From Epiperipatus broadwayi (Eukaryota; Onychophora; Udeonychophora; Euonychophora; Peripatidae), in contig JAQFVV010012405.1 of assembly GCA_028023455.1 (NCBI GenBank), positions 889,677-953,676 of the forward strand: a DNA stretch of 64,000 nucleotides. The letters are read 5' to 3'. Of the stretch, positions 24,137 through 37,060 are shown one piece after another (position 1 is the stretch's first letter; every line of letters begins with the position of its first letter). Made by a program: the position numbers and the translations under genes. The notes under the pieces were generated by a model, which ran no database searches, was not told the origin of the DNA, and saw only the letters and a list, made by a program, of their open reading frames with translations.

Positions 24137-26999
24137 TAATACAGGTATATAATAAGCTTGTATTTCAGTTAATACTAGTTTTGTTTTTATATATGCATAT
24201 GAATACTAGTTTTGTTTTTTAATTGCTCTGTGTAGTTTAATGCAATGATGGAGAGTCGGATTTTAGAGCACAAAGTCCTTGGATTGACTTCAGTTCTGTC
24301 ACTTTTGGCATTTGAACTTATGAACTTCTGAGCAATAAAGCCATTTGGTTATTTTATTATTGATAATCTGCCTGGTTACATCACAGCTGACATTTATCTA
24401 AAAAGCATGTGAGAAAATCCTGTTACAATTATAAATATCGTCTTGCATACATTAGTTTGTGTAAAATAATTTATTACTTATTTTAATATAGTTTAACTTT
24501 TTTACATTACATTCAATTTTGTGTTTGTTAGAATGCCCTTATGTATTAACAATATTTCTATAATCCCAAATTAATATGCTTTTATTAAACCATTATTTAA
24601 TCTCTATTATTACTTTCTTGCTTATTAATATTCTTTAAGCTATTTTGATCGTTGTCATCAATTTCTATAGTAGTTATTATCATCCCTATTCAAAATTTAT
24701 CAAAGTTTTTATTACTATTCAGAGTTCACTATACTCATTATAAAGATCCAGGCTCCTTCATATATTATCCAAATGTCATCCATGTTTAATCTGATATACT
24801 TTTTATTAAAAATCTGGAGTAACATTTCTTTAGCTTATATGACCCAATGTGCCATCTTTTATGTGTGACCTATTTACCATACTGAGTTTGTAATTCCTAA
24901 TGAATACATAAAACATATGCAGATATTAAAATAACTTGATATCTTATGCTAAAAAATTTATTATAAAGCTACAAGTGATTTGATTTCATAATGAATTGTG
25001 ATGACTATGAAAGGGAACCATAGGTTGTTTTAATGAATTTCATATCATAATTATAAATTCTGCTCAACCATTTTTCCCATACCATTCATATTTAAAAATT
25101 TTTATTTAGGTTTGTTTTTCTCTCATTATAAATACTCAGATCCTCAGAAATAATGTTTGAATTAAATTTTTTCCTTTCCTAGTAAGGGAAATTTTATTTT
25201 CATTCTCTTTTATTAGTTTTTAATACTCATTATTCCTTGAATAGGGGGTTCATTTTTTGAGATTTGCTTTCAATATATATAAATATAATATCTGTGACCA
25301 ATTGTGTAATTAATATTTTATAGCATTATTATGAATAAGTGTATTGTAAGTAAACTCAAATAGCCAATTAATTAATTAAGATATAAAATGTTATATGTCA
25401 AATTCAGAATTGTTAACTATAGTTAACTATGATAATAAAAGGCTCACAAGTCTGGTTTAAGGAAATCTTTTTATTACCTGTATCAGGTTTTGGCATCACT
25501 AACCACAAATTGGAAAGAATTTGCTAAATATAGATAAAATTGAAGCATATTCTGATTTGTGATTAGTAATGGGGTTTTTCACAATTCATGAAAAGAGGTT
25601 TCCATAAAACCAGTCATCTCCAAAATTTGCCTATTATATAGTCCAATATCTTAATTTAATAATAAGCAACCGAGTGCACTGAAAATGCACTTATTCAAAG
25701 CAATACTTCTATAAATCAATTTCAAAAGCAGATTGACATTATTTTTGAAAAGCAATATGTTTCTAATATTACAATTTTCAAAAATGGTAATTGTGTATAT
25801 GTGTGATTGAATGCCCCAAAAGATCTAACTAACTGATAAGAAATAAATAATACATACTGCAATTGTTTTTTCTTTGATTCAGAATATTAATTCTCAACTG
25901 ATCAATCTATATTGAGACAATCATTACACATTTTCTGAAACAGTTATGGATTGGTTCAATGAAAAAATTCTGCTTGGGAAAATCCAAGCACACTTTTAGG
26001 TTTGAATTTTCCATGTTATAGACATAACAAAATTATTACTTATAGAAATAACACCAGTTGTGACCTTAAAATATAATTATCTATAGCTGATTTCACAGTT
26101 GTATATAGTATTTTTAGAAAATGGAAATGTTTAATTTGGCTTAAAGTTCCCAGATATGTTAACCTATGTATAAAAATCGTTTCTATGCAGATGGTATTTT
26201 ATATCATTCTCAATACATCTTTTAGTGGCATTTCTGTATTATTGAAGGAATATCAATCCATTTAAATCAATTTTGTAATCATTGTTTGATCATTTCCTCC
26301 ATGCATTTGTAATCAATTAATTTCTTTACATTTATACAGTTTTAATAACTTTCACTCCTGTAATCGTTTTGCACAGTAACAGAGAGGTAGACTTTTTGAT
26401 ACATTCTATACTGAGTAAAGCAAATGAAGAACTTAGTTTGTCAGCTGAATGAAGTTATGTTTTCAATCTATCATTTAGAAGTTTAAACCTCACATGATCT
26501 CCTGAGCAATTAATCATAAAAAATTAACTTTTGGTGGCTGTTTGTGCCATAATAATATTATAAAATCATTTTACACATTATTTATTATTTAAAATCAATT
26601 TACATCCTTAAGCAATTTGGTTTTAAATCTCTATAATCTTTTTGTTTTCATGATTTTGAATTTTATTGTTTATTTTCAAATCACTTTTATCTATAGATCT
26701 GAGTTTTATTTTCCTTCATTTGAATTAATTAACTCAAAATACTCTCTATAGATTAGTTATGACATATATGAGATTTCATTAACAGAATATTCAGTCTTAA
26801 CTACTTTGCTAAATTACTGTGAAACCACATCAAAATATTTATTACTCAAACATAATTTTATTTAGGTTTGAATAAAATGATAATATTTGATCACTAAATG
26901 TAGGCATATAAAAAAATAAATCTTTTCTAACTATAGTTCTAATATTAATTTGGTTACAATGTAGAATAGTTCAACTATGTATTTTAAATTCTGACTAAT
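24137..26999. other. AT-rich DNA without recognisable gene
   Basis: No coding signature, RNA gene or repeat boundary was seen. TA-rich runs and homopolymers are frequent. Confidence 0.5.
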
Positions 27000-27427
27000 G
27001 GTAAATAGAATAGCAAATTGTTCCAATCAAGTGATAACATTTGATTATTACCATTAGCAATGTACTCTGATAAAGCAATAACACCTAATCATCACTATTG
27101 GCAGTTGATTATGATAAAACAATAGCACTGTTTCACCATTTCCAGGTAGTTTATTCTGACAAGTTATAGCACTTAATTACTATTATTGGTAGTTTACACA
27201 AGTGATACAACTTGATTACCATTGTCAGTAATTTATTCTAAACAAGAGATAGCACTTATTTATCAATGCTGCTAATTTACTCTTACAGAGTGATCACATT
27301 CAATCAGCATTGTTGGGATTTACTCTGATCAAATGACAGCTTTTGATTAACATTGGTAGTTTATTCTGACAAATGATAGCATTAAGTATTTAATGTTGGT
27401 TTACTCTATGCAATGGTACTTTTTTTT

Positions 27428-27535
27428 AAAGTGTCATAGCATTGGCCAGGACGTGAACCCGCAACCCAGGCAACTGCCTGCAAATGCAAGGCAGTCACGC
27501 TGATCTCTCGCCCACCAATGCAAGACTTATGTGAT
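27428..27535 (-). mobile_element. tRNA-derived SINE, family 1, inside the minisatellite
   Basis: The minus strand reads GGGCGAGAGATCAGCGTGAC (A-box side), GCGGGTTCACGTCCTGGCCA (B-box side), then AATGCTATGACAC and an A-run. It is flanked by ATGGTACTT on both sides (27413-27421 and 27534-27542), a plausible target duplication. It is related to the copies at 10553 and 62187. Confidence 0.8.
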
Positions 27536-27649
27536 GGTACTTGATAACTCTTGTTAGTAGTTTATTAAAAGAATAGCAATTATCTTCATACAATAGTGCC
27601 CTCTAAAGAAAACCAAAATAACCACTGAATACCAGAATGTTTATGCATT

Positions 27650-27862
27650 GAAATCTTTATCTAGTGCCTACTCATCCAATATCACCAAACTAGAGTCTAG
27701 CTTGTGGTCTTCATAAGTGAGAAACATTGGATATGAGAGCACTGCACTTGGATCCTAGGATCTATTGCAATTCTCCCGCAGTTATCTTTCACTTTTTCAC
27801 TGATGAAGGCCACAAGCTAGAAACTAGTCTGGAAATATTGGATATATAGGCACTAGATAGGG
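27650..27862. mobile_element. Hammerhead-bearing fold-back element, copy 1
   Basis: The left arm (27650-27715) reads CTAGTGCCTACTCATCCAAT and continues. It is the diverged complement of the right arm (27796-27862), which ends GGCACTAGATAGGGATTTT. The spacer shares TTGGATATGAGAGCACTGCA-like sequence with copy 2 at 35060-35410 but is shorter. The right arm carries an intact hammerhead-like core; the left arm carries a decayed one. Sequence beyond the right arm, to about 27990, also matches other family members. Confidence 0.7.
27794..27835 (+). ncRNA. Hammerhead ribozyme-like motif 1
   Basis: Stem I is TTTTCA (27794-27799) with TGGAAA (27830-27835), six pairs including one G-U. The core is CTGATGA (27800-27806). 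Stem II is short (GGC with GCT around CACAA, A opposite A at its base). GAAA is at 27820-27823, minimal stem III is AC/GT, and the cleavage triplet is GTC (27827-27829). All invariant core positions are present. A very short stem III is typical of PLE-associated hammerheads, which act best as dimers. Activity is untested. Confidence 0.65.
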
Positions 27863-28720
27863 ATTTTGTTTCAGAAGTCTTCAAGCATCCATTGATAACT
27901 ATGTCATGGAATATTTAGAGTTACTATATGGAAAGAGTTGCTACTGGTTTGGCAAATGGTATAAGCATAAGAAATGGTGATCATGTGATGTTTTAGTAGT
28001 TTATTCTGAGTAACATCACTTGATCACTATTACTGGGAAGTTCATTTTCACAAGTGATAACCACTGGTTTCAAATATTGGTAGTTTCTGAGCAAGTGGTA
28101 TCATTCTAACATGATTTAGTAGGTCACTCTTACCAAGCAATAAAATGTGTTTATCATTGTTGAAAGTTTATGCTGATCAAGTGATAGCACTTATTTCTTC
28201 ATGTTGATCATTTACTTTGACCTAGTAACATCATATGATCCATATTATTGGGTGCTTATTATCACAAAAGATTGCAGATGATATCAATGTTTGTAGATTA
28301 CTCTGATTAAATAGTAGATCTTGATTACCATTGCCACTTTAACTGATGATGCCACTAAGCATTTCATCACTATTGAAGGTAACTCATTTTGTAACTTATA
28401 CTCTGGCAAAGTAATAACACTTATTCTACTTTGTTGGTAGTTTTTTTCTAACTGATGATGGCAGTTGATAACCATTGTTTGAGTAGTTTATTCTAGAAAG
28501 TGATAGCATTTGAGGACAAGTGATATCATTTGATCGCTGTTAGGTAGGTAATTTATTTATACCATGCAATAATCCTTAATCATTATTGTTAGTAGTTATT
28601 CTGATTGAAAAGCAGTGCTTGAGTTATGATTGGTGGCTAGTTTATTCAGACAAGCAATGGCACCTGGTTGCCATTGTTATTAATTTACTCAGTCCAAGCA
28701 ATAGCACTTAATATAATAAA

Positions 28721-31304
28721 AAATCAAAAGCCACAAGCACAAATTTTCAGACATATTTTTTTATTTTTATAAATGTTGAAAACTAACTTTTTCAATTAAT
28801 ATAAATTAAATATATTTTTCTGTGCTCTAGAATAACACTAATTATATACTTTATTAGGCATAATTTAGGCCAGGAATATTTTAAATAATAATACATAAAT
28901 CTTAACATATTAACTCGTTTCATGAAAATATGTCATTCTAATGCTTCATTTACATATCATATTGTATCATTTATATAAGCTTACTTGTATTGCATAACTT
29001 TATTCAGCACCATGATTCTGGAAGTGTTTTTCTCAGTGCAATTAATTAGTTTATGTTTATTATTTATATCTTTTCATCTGAACTCTAAGTCAATGAGTAT
29101 TTTAGAACATTTAATAATATTTTTTTTCTTTTTTTAAAAAAATGATGCACATTTTTAACAATTAGCATGTAAAAGTCTTCTTTCATTCTTTTTAAAAATT
29201 TGCTTTTAACTTATGTGAACCATATAATTTTTATATATTTTACACTCACCAAAATCACATATGTTTTTCTTATATGCTTATGCTTGCTCTTATGCTCCCT
29301 AGTGCCCATTCTTTTGTCACTAACTATTGTCATCCATATATCTGTTATCAATGCTTATCTAATAATTTTCATTTAAATCTCTACCCCACCAGATAGTACA
29401 GTGTTATATCTATATCTTCACAATAGTTTTTTGTTTTGCCTTCAACAGTGAGATTTGAGATTTGAATCATATTTTAAAGTTTTTATTAAGGATTGTATGT
29501 TATCAACTATTTATATTTTTTCTTAGGCTGCATTAAGACTAAAAATGCAGAGAAAAAAATGTGAAAAATTATATAATTCAGATAAAACAAAAAGAAGTGA
29601 AAGAAGAGTTTTTATATGATATTTGAGTTTAAATTACCAGACAAAGTACTACTTGGTTCTTAATTTATATTTAAAATCTTCATTAATAGCAATGATTGTT
29701 TTAAATCATGGTACTTTCGTATCAGATTGTAATTTTAATCAGAACCATAAACTATTTTCTGGCTATTTGCTTTCTTCAGTGAGGAATATTGAATTGCATC
29801 CATCCATCAAGGAACTACCTTTACTTAAAAATATAGTGATTTTTCAATAAATAACAAAAAAAAATCCATGAATGTTTAAAAAAAACTTTATATATTTCTT
29901 TACCTGCATCTTAATAATAAAGATTTTACTAAGATTTGTAATATAATATAGCATTAACTAACATGATTCTAGAATCCCATTTAGAGAGTACCAAGTAATA
30001 TCAAATTTATGATCAATGATAATCAAGTGTTAATAATTGGTTATAGTACCATATGTTTAAATCAGTGTTTCTATAATAGCCAAATAATCTTCACTTGTAT
30101 CTCATGCCACATTCATATCAAAGGCATTTTAATAGAATAAAGAAACCACACTAAAAATAGATTTTTACAGCACAAATCATATATATATAATGAAAGTGAT
30201 TTTTCAAAAAATATATATTATTCTAATTTCATATTTACTATAAGTAATTTAATAACTTAATATCTATTACTAATATTTTTTAATTAAATAAAAATGTTTC
30301 GAATCAGTAATTTTATTTAAAAAATATGAACAAAATACTTTTAGAATGAAATATTATATTGCAAATTATACTACGAACATTTATCATTTCATTTAAGCAT
30401 TTAAATATTTTTTTTTCTGTATATTTGTTAAATTCATTAAAGCTATGGGAAGCAACTATGCCTTGAGGAAAATTTGAAAAAAAAAAAAAAAATTAAAGGT
30501 CCATCATAATAAATGTGATTATAGTTGACTTTTAATATTTTTTTAAGTATATTCCACAAGGATCTTTGGTCAATCCTGTCATTAATCAAAAATATGTTAC
30601 AACCACTAATTGCAAATCTGCCACAGGGATTTTAGTTACAACCACTAATTGCAATACAGACACCTTGAAATAAATAAATATTAAAAATCTTCAAAGTGAA
30701 ATTTTCTATAAAAAGAACTACTATTAAAGGTCAACTTGTTATAAACTCCAGAAACATTTTGCAATCTTCTTAGCAGTTATTGTCCAGAGATTGTAAGCTT
30801 TACAATTTAGATATTCATCCCATATTTGAACAGAAAAGCTAATATATATATATATTGTAACAGTATTGTTAATAAAAAAGAATCTGAGGTTATAATGTCC
30901 CACAATTGGATAGCTATTTGTAACAGTACATCACACCACATTAGGGCTGAATTTTGAGATGGGAAACCATCATCATCCCAAATAAACAACTTATAAAATT
31001 AAACAGAGTGAGCATGAGAGATTAACACAGACACAATATTAACTAATAATAAATTCATCAGCATTACACAAAAGCAATAACCATTCATCATCATGAATGA
31101 TCAACAATGAAAATAAATCAAGAATCAATCTCGTGACTGGATTTGAAATAAGTTTTTTATAAACCAGGCTAATTAATTGGGGCAGATAATTTAAATAATA
31201 ATTTGGTTGCACAAACTTAAGTGGTAAACCTTAAGAATATAAAAAATTAGAAAAAATAATGATGAAGTACTAAAACATGCTGATCATCATTTATGCTCTG
31301 GCCA
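28721..31304. other. AT-rich DNA without recognisable gene
   Basis: A 20-bp direct repeat, GTTACAACCACTAATTGCAA with variants, occurs near 30596-30655. Otherwise only AT-rich simple sequence and chance frames were seen. Confidence 0.5.
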
Positions 31305-31765
31305 CTTTGTACTATTAATGTACTGGCCAACTATAAACTTAATTTCTAAATAAATAATTAAAATAAAATGTAGTTCATGGAATTTAAAGGATATCCTCTT
31401 TGTGTCAACCAGGATCATCTGGATGTCCACAGTTCTAAATATAAACCCCTTTTATATAACAGACCATTATGCACAAATCCAGCTTAGAAAGCAAAAGCTC
31501 CATTACTGATACTGTGAAAAAGAGATATATTACAAGAATGTAATATTCTAAAACTATTTAGGATTGTGTAAATTCACTGGAATAATTTTAACAATGAAAT
31601 GTCAATTCACTAATAACAATTAAATTAAAATGAAATTAAGGTTAGTAGAATATGTTATACATATAAATTAGGCCTTCTGATTTTAATTAATACCAAAAAG
31701 AAATCCACTATTACATTGTAATTTACATATATGTCCCAATAGGTTTACATAAAATGCATATATAT
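31305..31765 (+). repeat. Dispersed repeat R2, unit 1, first part
   Basis: It matches 35945-36355 along about 390 bp (for example TGTACTGGCCAACTATAAAC and AACAGACCATTATGCACAAA). Its end (GTTTACATAAAATGCATATA) matches 37075-37100. The second part of the same unit resumes at 34008. Confidence 0.75.
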
Positions 31766-34007
31766 TGTAATGGGATATATATATGTGTTATATTTAAATT
31801 CTAATACTTAATGTTTTTGTAAATATCTAATACTGAATTAAAAGCACAAATGTTCAAAATGCACAAATAATGAATTATTAATTTATTAATATGTTTGATT
31901 TAAATATTAAAATAAACTAAGCTTTAAAATAATGATAGAATTGAAGCAAAGATTCTAATCTTTAAATAAAATATAATAAGAAACCTTTTTAAAAATAACG
32001 AGGAGAGTTTTTAATCTTAAAAATAAAAATTACAAACAGATTCTTAGGGCAAAATGACCATTGAAAAGATGATTACAAAAGAGATAAAAGAGTCAAGGAA
32101 TAGATACAAAAGACTTGCTTTTCCCACCCAAAGATATAGACACAGACCTCAATGGAAAACCCAAAATCTACTTAGCCACAAAACCAACATCTACTTAGTG
32201 ACAAACTCAATGAACCAATGAAATATAGATATGAAATATGTTTGATGGATCAGTGCATTCCAGAGATAAGGTGCCCAAGGACTATAAAAAGAAAAATCCT
32301 AAAGAAATAGGGAGTTTGAGATTAGAAAAATTAAAAATTTAAATTTATTCATCTTTGCTGAAAGTAGAAATAAAAATTTAAAAAGCTATTATTGCTGTCA
32401 CCCAAGATGTAAACAGCTTCATCATGCTTTCTTTGGTATGGCCAGCCAAAGGCAGCCTTCATTTCCATGGATCCCAGGATCAAACCACTGGAACCACCTT
32501 CATAAAACGTCTTCAGAAATCTTCATAAAATCATCATCGTCTGCAAGAAATGGCCCTTGCATAACTCAGATCTTCATTGCAAAGGAACGAGCATGGAGAA
32601 AGGAAAGTATAAATTATAAATATGAAATATAAACTCTTCAATCTAAAATCTCCGAACTTTAATTTTATTTAAATATGAACTATAAACTTTCTTTCCAAAT
32701 CAAACCAGAACTTTATTTTTATAAACTATGAAATTTTAAAAGTCTTATCTAAAGTTTGAAACGTAATCTTTTAAAATATGTATTGTTTTTCTTTTATTTA
32801 TTCATGCTTAATATCTGTTTGTAATAGGGTAGGGGTTTGCGATTGCAAACTTAAATTTAAAGATGAAAATACTTATTGTTATTTTGCATTATTGAATTTA
32901 AAAGAAAAGTAGGTTAAATAATATTTGTAGTAAAAAAAATAAGTTAAATATAATGTGTCATTTTAAAATGATTTTAAAACCTTAAACTAAAGATTTTTTT
33001 TTTAATTAAATTAATAAAATGATTTAAATGTTAGTTGAGTACAGATGGCTGCTAGACTCATTTAAATATGTTAGTTTTAAAGGGGGTTTTGATTTTGGAC
33101 TCTTTGTTTCATAGTTGTGTCAATGCTGGTGGAGAGATATATGGATGTTTACATCAATGTAATGTGAAGTGTGTTAGCACATAGGGCGATGAGTCCAACT
33201 GAATGCATGACCCCAAAGAGGTAGTCATACCATTGAAATGGACGCAGATGTATTTCCTGCATCATTGACCACTTCTAGCTCTGTGGAGGGATTATAAGTC
33301 GGCAGAAAGATGCCTCTCCCCCATACGTAGCACTCTTTAATTAATTTATATACATGATTCCTTCACCAGACAGATGCCCATTCCTGTACTGGATGAGGAT
33401 CATGTCCTTCAAATAATATCACGCTGTTCAGATGCACATTCCTGTCAGCGTGATTCTATACTAACATGATCACATTGCATTGGTTGCTGATATATATCTG
33501 GAAGGGAGCATTGGTGTGGTTGCAGACTTTTAGCCTGGAATAAATGTTTGAAAGTCTTTTAAGTGCGTCGTCTGGGTAGCTCATTTATACTCAACATTTC
33601 TAAGATTAAAAATAAAAGTTAAAACAAATAAAAATAATAGTAAATAATAATGAAACAAACATATTTTTTATATATAATTATTTTTCAAGTTTGTGTGTCG
33701 TCACTTATATATATATACATGAATAAAATCTTTTTGTGTTATTAATACTAACAGTGATTGTTTTTATTATTTTTTATTAAAAGAAATATATTTAATAAAT
33801 GTTTTAAACCTCTGCTACTTCATGAGCTAGTGATTAGGGCTGGCGGTCGTGATCTTAACAGTGCATATCTGTCTACTATATAAATTTTCTAGGTTCAAAT
33901 GATCTAGTGGCACCCTGTATGGCAGATACGGCAAGACTGGATATTTCACTTCTTCTCCAACCATTATAATATATATATATAAGCAGACAGTTATATGGTA
34001 GAATAAT
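31766..34007. other. DNA splitting R2 unit 1; includes GC-richer patches
   Basis: Relative to R2 unit 2 this 2.2 kb is extra. It holds a patch at 32430-32620 (ATGGCCAGCCAAAGGCAGCC) with no family I recognise, an LTR-like patch at 33069-33595, and a tRNA-like stretch at 33830-33960 (GAGCTAGTGATTAGGG, then TCTAGGTTCAAATGATC). Confidence 0.5.
33069..33595 (+). other. GC-richer patch, weakly solo-LTR-like
   Basis: It begins TGTTAGTTTTAAAGG and ends ACTCAACA (TG...CA). It has a TATA-like GGATTATAAGTC near 33288 and AATAAA near 33540 followed by GTGCGTCGTCTGGG, an order expected of an LTR. No target duplication was found and no partner LTR or polyprotein is present, so this is only a possibility. 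Confidence 0.2.
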
Positions 34008-34340
34008 TTATGAACATACTTTAATTGTCATAAACCTATAAATGGAATTCATTTTTATAATACATAATTACTAATTTAACATATATGTGTGCATGGAAAT
34101 GTGTGCACACACTGGCATTTATAATAAGCCTAATAAACCATATATTTTCTAATACACAATTAAATTAATGTTAAAAATATACATAAAATTTACACATGTA
34201 TATAAGAACTCAGATGTGCTGTATAATAATTTAAATTAATTGTCATAGACTTGTATAAAAAAATTCAATTCATTTTTAATAATACATTAATGCAATGTAT
34301 GTGTGTATAAAAATACATATAGATAGTATGAATTAAAGTT
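34008..34340 (+). repeat. Dispersed repeat R2, unit 1, second part
   Basis: It matches 37100-37430 (for example CATAAACCTATAAATGGAAT and TTAAAAATATACATAAAATT). Together with 31305-31765 it restores the order seen in unit 2. Confidence 0.65.
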
Positions 34341-35059
34341 ATTAATTCATTATTTCTAATGATAAAAATTTTAGATAAAAATATATCTTTGACAGATCTT
34401 CATAAAAGTTTTCTTTTTTTCTTTTTAACAGGTTACTCCTAAAAATTAATTGTAAACTTCTTTAAAAAATATCCTAGCAAGTTCTTTTGCTTTGCAATCT
34501 AGAAAGATTTTTGGAGTTTTTTTTCAAAAGAAAACTATTTTTGAATCAATCCCTTGTTTTTAGACTTATAATTTAAACAAAAATTATTTGTTTTATTTTT
34601 AAATTAGAGACTTTAAATATCACTTTCAAAGAATTATTCAAAATATTGTTCTCAATACATATAACATTACTCACCAGCTTCACTTTATATATATATGATT
34701 CAGTACTTTATCTGTGCCTCTCTGCATATAGATAAAACAGTATATGTATAAATCATTTCAGTAAGCTGATGGAATCTATGGGTAAGCTGGTCCTTCTATA
34801 TAGTAAATTGACTTATTATCAACTTTAGGAAAGGCATAATGCAGGTAACTGTTGTTTTGAAGTGAGCCTTTTTAGTCTCTGTTGTCTAATACATACATAT
34901 ATACAGGCTATGGTCACAGAAAGCAAATTCTTTAGTTTCATGTGAATCCAAACTTTACTGTAGTGAACTAGTATGAGCAGTTGCACTTGCACTCTGCTGC
35001 CTTCCCAACTTCATGGTCACTGTCATAATCTGTAAAACTCTCCAAGGTTTGTTTATAAA

Positions 35060-35410
35060 ATTCATATCTAGGACCTACTGATCCAACATCCCCAGACTAG
35101 TTTCTAGGGTGGCTCCATCAGTGATGAGTGTTGAATTTGAGAGCACTACATCTAGATCTTAGAACCCAATGCAACCCTCTAGCAGCTATCATTAACCTAT
35201 TTGGTTAACTATAAAGCTATGAAAACCCACAGTGTTTCAAACTCAAGCTCATTTGTTTGTTTATAGTTAACCAAATAAGGTGCATTAGGTTCTAAGTTCT
35301 AGGCATAGTGCTCTCAAAACCAAGGCTCCTCACTGATAAATACTGCAAGCTAGAAACTAGTTTGATAATGCTGGATCAGTAGGCATTAGATAGAGATTTT
35401 ATGCACAAAC
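35060..35410. mobile_element. Hammerhead-family fold-back element, copy 2
   Basis: The left arm starts ATCTAGGACCTACTGATCCA and the right arm ends GGATCAGTAGGCATTAGATA. The inner arms contain TATTTGGTTAACTATAAAG and its complement, so nearly the whole element is palindromic. Both hammerhead cores are damaged: the right reads CTGATAA and the left, on the minus strand, CTGATGG. The ribozyme is therefore probably inactive here, though GAAACTAGT is kept on the minus strand of the left arm and on the plus strand of the right. Confidence 0.7.
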
Positions 35411-35649
35411 CTTCCTGCATTCATTAATTATAAAATATTGCACTTGGTAACTCTACTGCATGAAAAGGTTGATACTCTTGATAATCATGTGATTTTTTGA
35501 TAGTTTTATGGCTACCCTGCTTATAGGATAATGATGACTGTGGTTTTTGAAAAACCAAAGATATCAAAATGTATAGATGCAGAACTGACTTCAGATCTAT
35601 ATGACTATATATGCAAATAAGCTTATGTTGGAAAATTATGGTGTTTTTA

Positions 35650-35944
35650 TCTTGGGTTCCTACCTTTATAGTTAACCAAATATATAAAAGGTGCTTACTT
35701 GAGGGTTGCATTCAGTTCTAAGATCGGTGTACATTGCTCTCAAATCCAAGGCTCCTCAGTGATAAAAGTAACAAGGTAAAAACTAGCCTGGAGATGTTGG
35801 ATGAGTAGGCACTAGATAGGGATTTTATGCACAAACCTTCCTGCATCCATCAATTATAAAGGCTTGCAGACTTACTGTATGGGGAGTTTGATACTGTTAT
35901 TGAATCATGTGTAAGCATAAGAAATGGTGATTATGTGATGTTTT
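35650..35944 (+). mobile_element. Hammerhead-family element, single arm (copy 3)
   Basis: Only the right half is present: TATAGTTAACCAAATA, GCTCTCAAATCCAAGGCTCC, a decayed core (CAGTGATAAAAG...TAAAAACTAGCCTGG), then GGATGAGTAGGCACTAGATA and ATGCACAAACCTTCCTGCAT. R2 unit 2 follows directly, which may make R2 part of the same larger element. Confidence 0.65.
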
Positions 35945-36355
35945 GATTGTTTAATACCATTAATTGTACTGGCCAACTGTAAACTTAATTTCTAGTAAAT
36001 ACTAAACTAAATAAAATGTAGTATGTGAACTTTAAAGGATATCATTTTTGCACCATGCAGCATTAGAGAAGGAAATCATCATCAATTGGATATCCATAAA
36101 CACTAAATATAAATCCCTTTTAAATAACAGACCATTATGTATGAATCCAATTCAGTGAACAAATGATCTATAACTGTTACCATAAGTAAGGGATATAATA
36201 CAACATATAATAATTTATATTTTAGAATTAAATAAATTCACTGGAATAATTTAAACAATGAAATATAAATTTATTAATAACAATGAAATTAAAATGAAAT
36301 TAAGGTTAGCAGAATATGGCTATAAATGTAAATTAAGCATTCTGACTTTGATTAA
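35945..36355 (+). repeat. Dispersed repeat R2, unit 2, first part
   Basis: It aligns with 31305-31700. Shared blocks include TGTACTGGCCAACTGTAAAC and AATTCACTGGAATAATTT. Here it lies directly after the hammerhead-family arm. Confidence 0.75.
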
Positions 36356-37060
36356 CCTTTATACAGAATTCATGGGTCAGAGATGTTCATGACTGCAACA
36401 CACTACCATTGTGAAATTATGCTTATTCAAAATCTTAAAAAAGTACTGTATGATGCTGCCCTCTCTAGAATTATTTTACAAGTAAAAAATCAATAATATT
36501 CAAATTTAATTTTTAACAATGGAAGAAGGGAGTCTTTCCTAGGTGATGATTGGTTGTTGCTCATATTGGACAAAGGAGAATGCCTGTCAATAATTTTCAC
36601 TGCTCCAACTTCTTTGTTTTGATTTTGAAAATGAAATTATAAGTTTTAGATCATTTTTAATTAACATATTATAAATTATTTAGATAAAATATGCAGAAAA
36701 AATTATTTTAGAAAAGTAGTTAAGATTTTAGTAAAAATTATTTACTTTTACACAATGTGAAATTGAGAAAGAAATCACTGATGTCCACAGTACTTTCTAA
36801 TTTGTTACGAGCTTTCTTTTTAGGTATTGAATATTTTTATAATTACAAATTTATTTTTGAAAAAACTTTTGTTCACTTTCATAATCTGATAAATTATTAA
36901 TATACTTTTTACAAACAAAACTAAAATGAATATAACATTAAAAGATGAATATATTTTTACTGCTGATTCTGTAATTGACCAATCAAAAGTTTAGTTTTAA
37001 CTCACTCGTCCAATTGGATTTCTACATCAAAAAGATTAAAATACAAAAAAGCTATCACAT
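36356..37060. other. DNA splitting R2 unit 2
   Basis: About 700 bp are absent from unit 1 at the matching place. It carries ATGATGCTGCCCTCTCTAGA, similar to the TAGTGCCATCT motif seen beside other repeats. No coding content was seen. Confidence 0.45.

Larger units (their letters stand above)
27000..28720 (+). repeat. Diverged minisatellite, about 43-50-bp unit
   Basis: A unit close to GTAGTTTATTCTGACAAGTG followed by ATAGCACTTGATTACCATTG recurs, with heavy divergence and length change, across the interval. Clear units lie at 27147-27240, 27345-27400 and 28480-28690. The array is interrupted by a SINE (27428-27535) and by a fold-back element (27650-27862). Old divergence among units argues against recent homogenisation. 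Confidence 0.75.

Noticed and set aside
27000-28720. CRISPR-like array
   Set aside because: Units are diverged along their whole length with no conserved-repeat/unique-spacer pattern, and the genome is eukaryotic.
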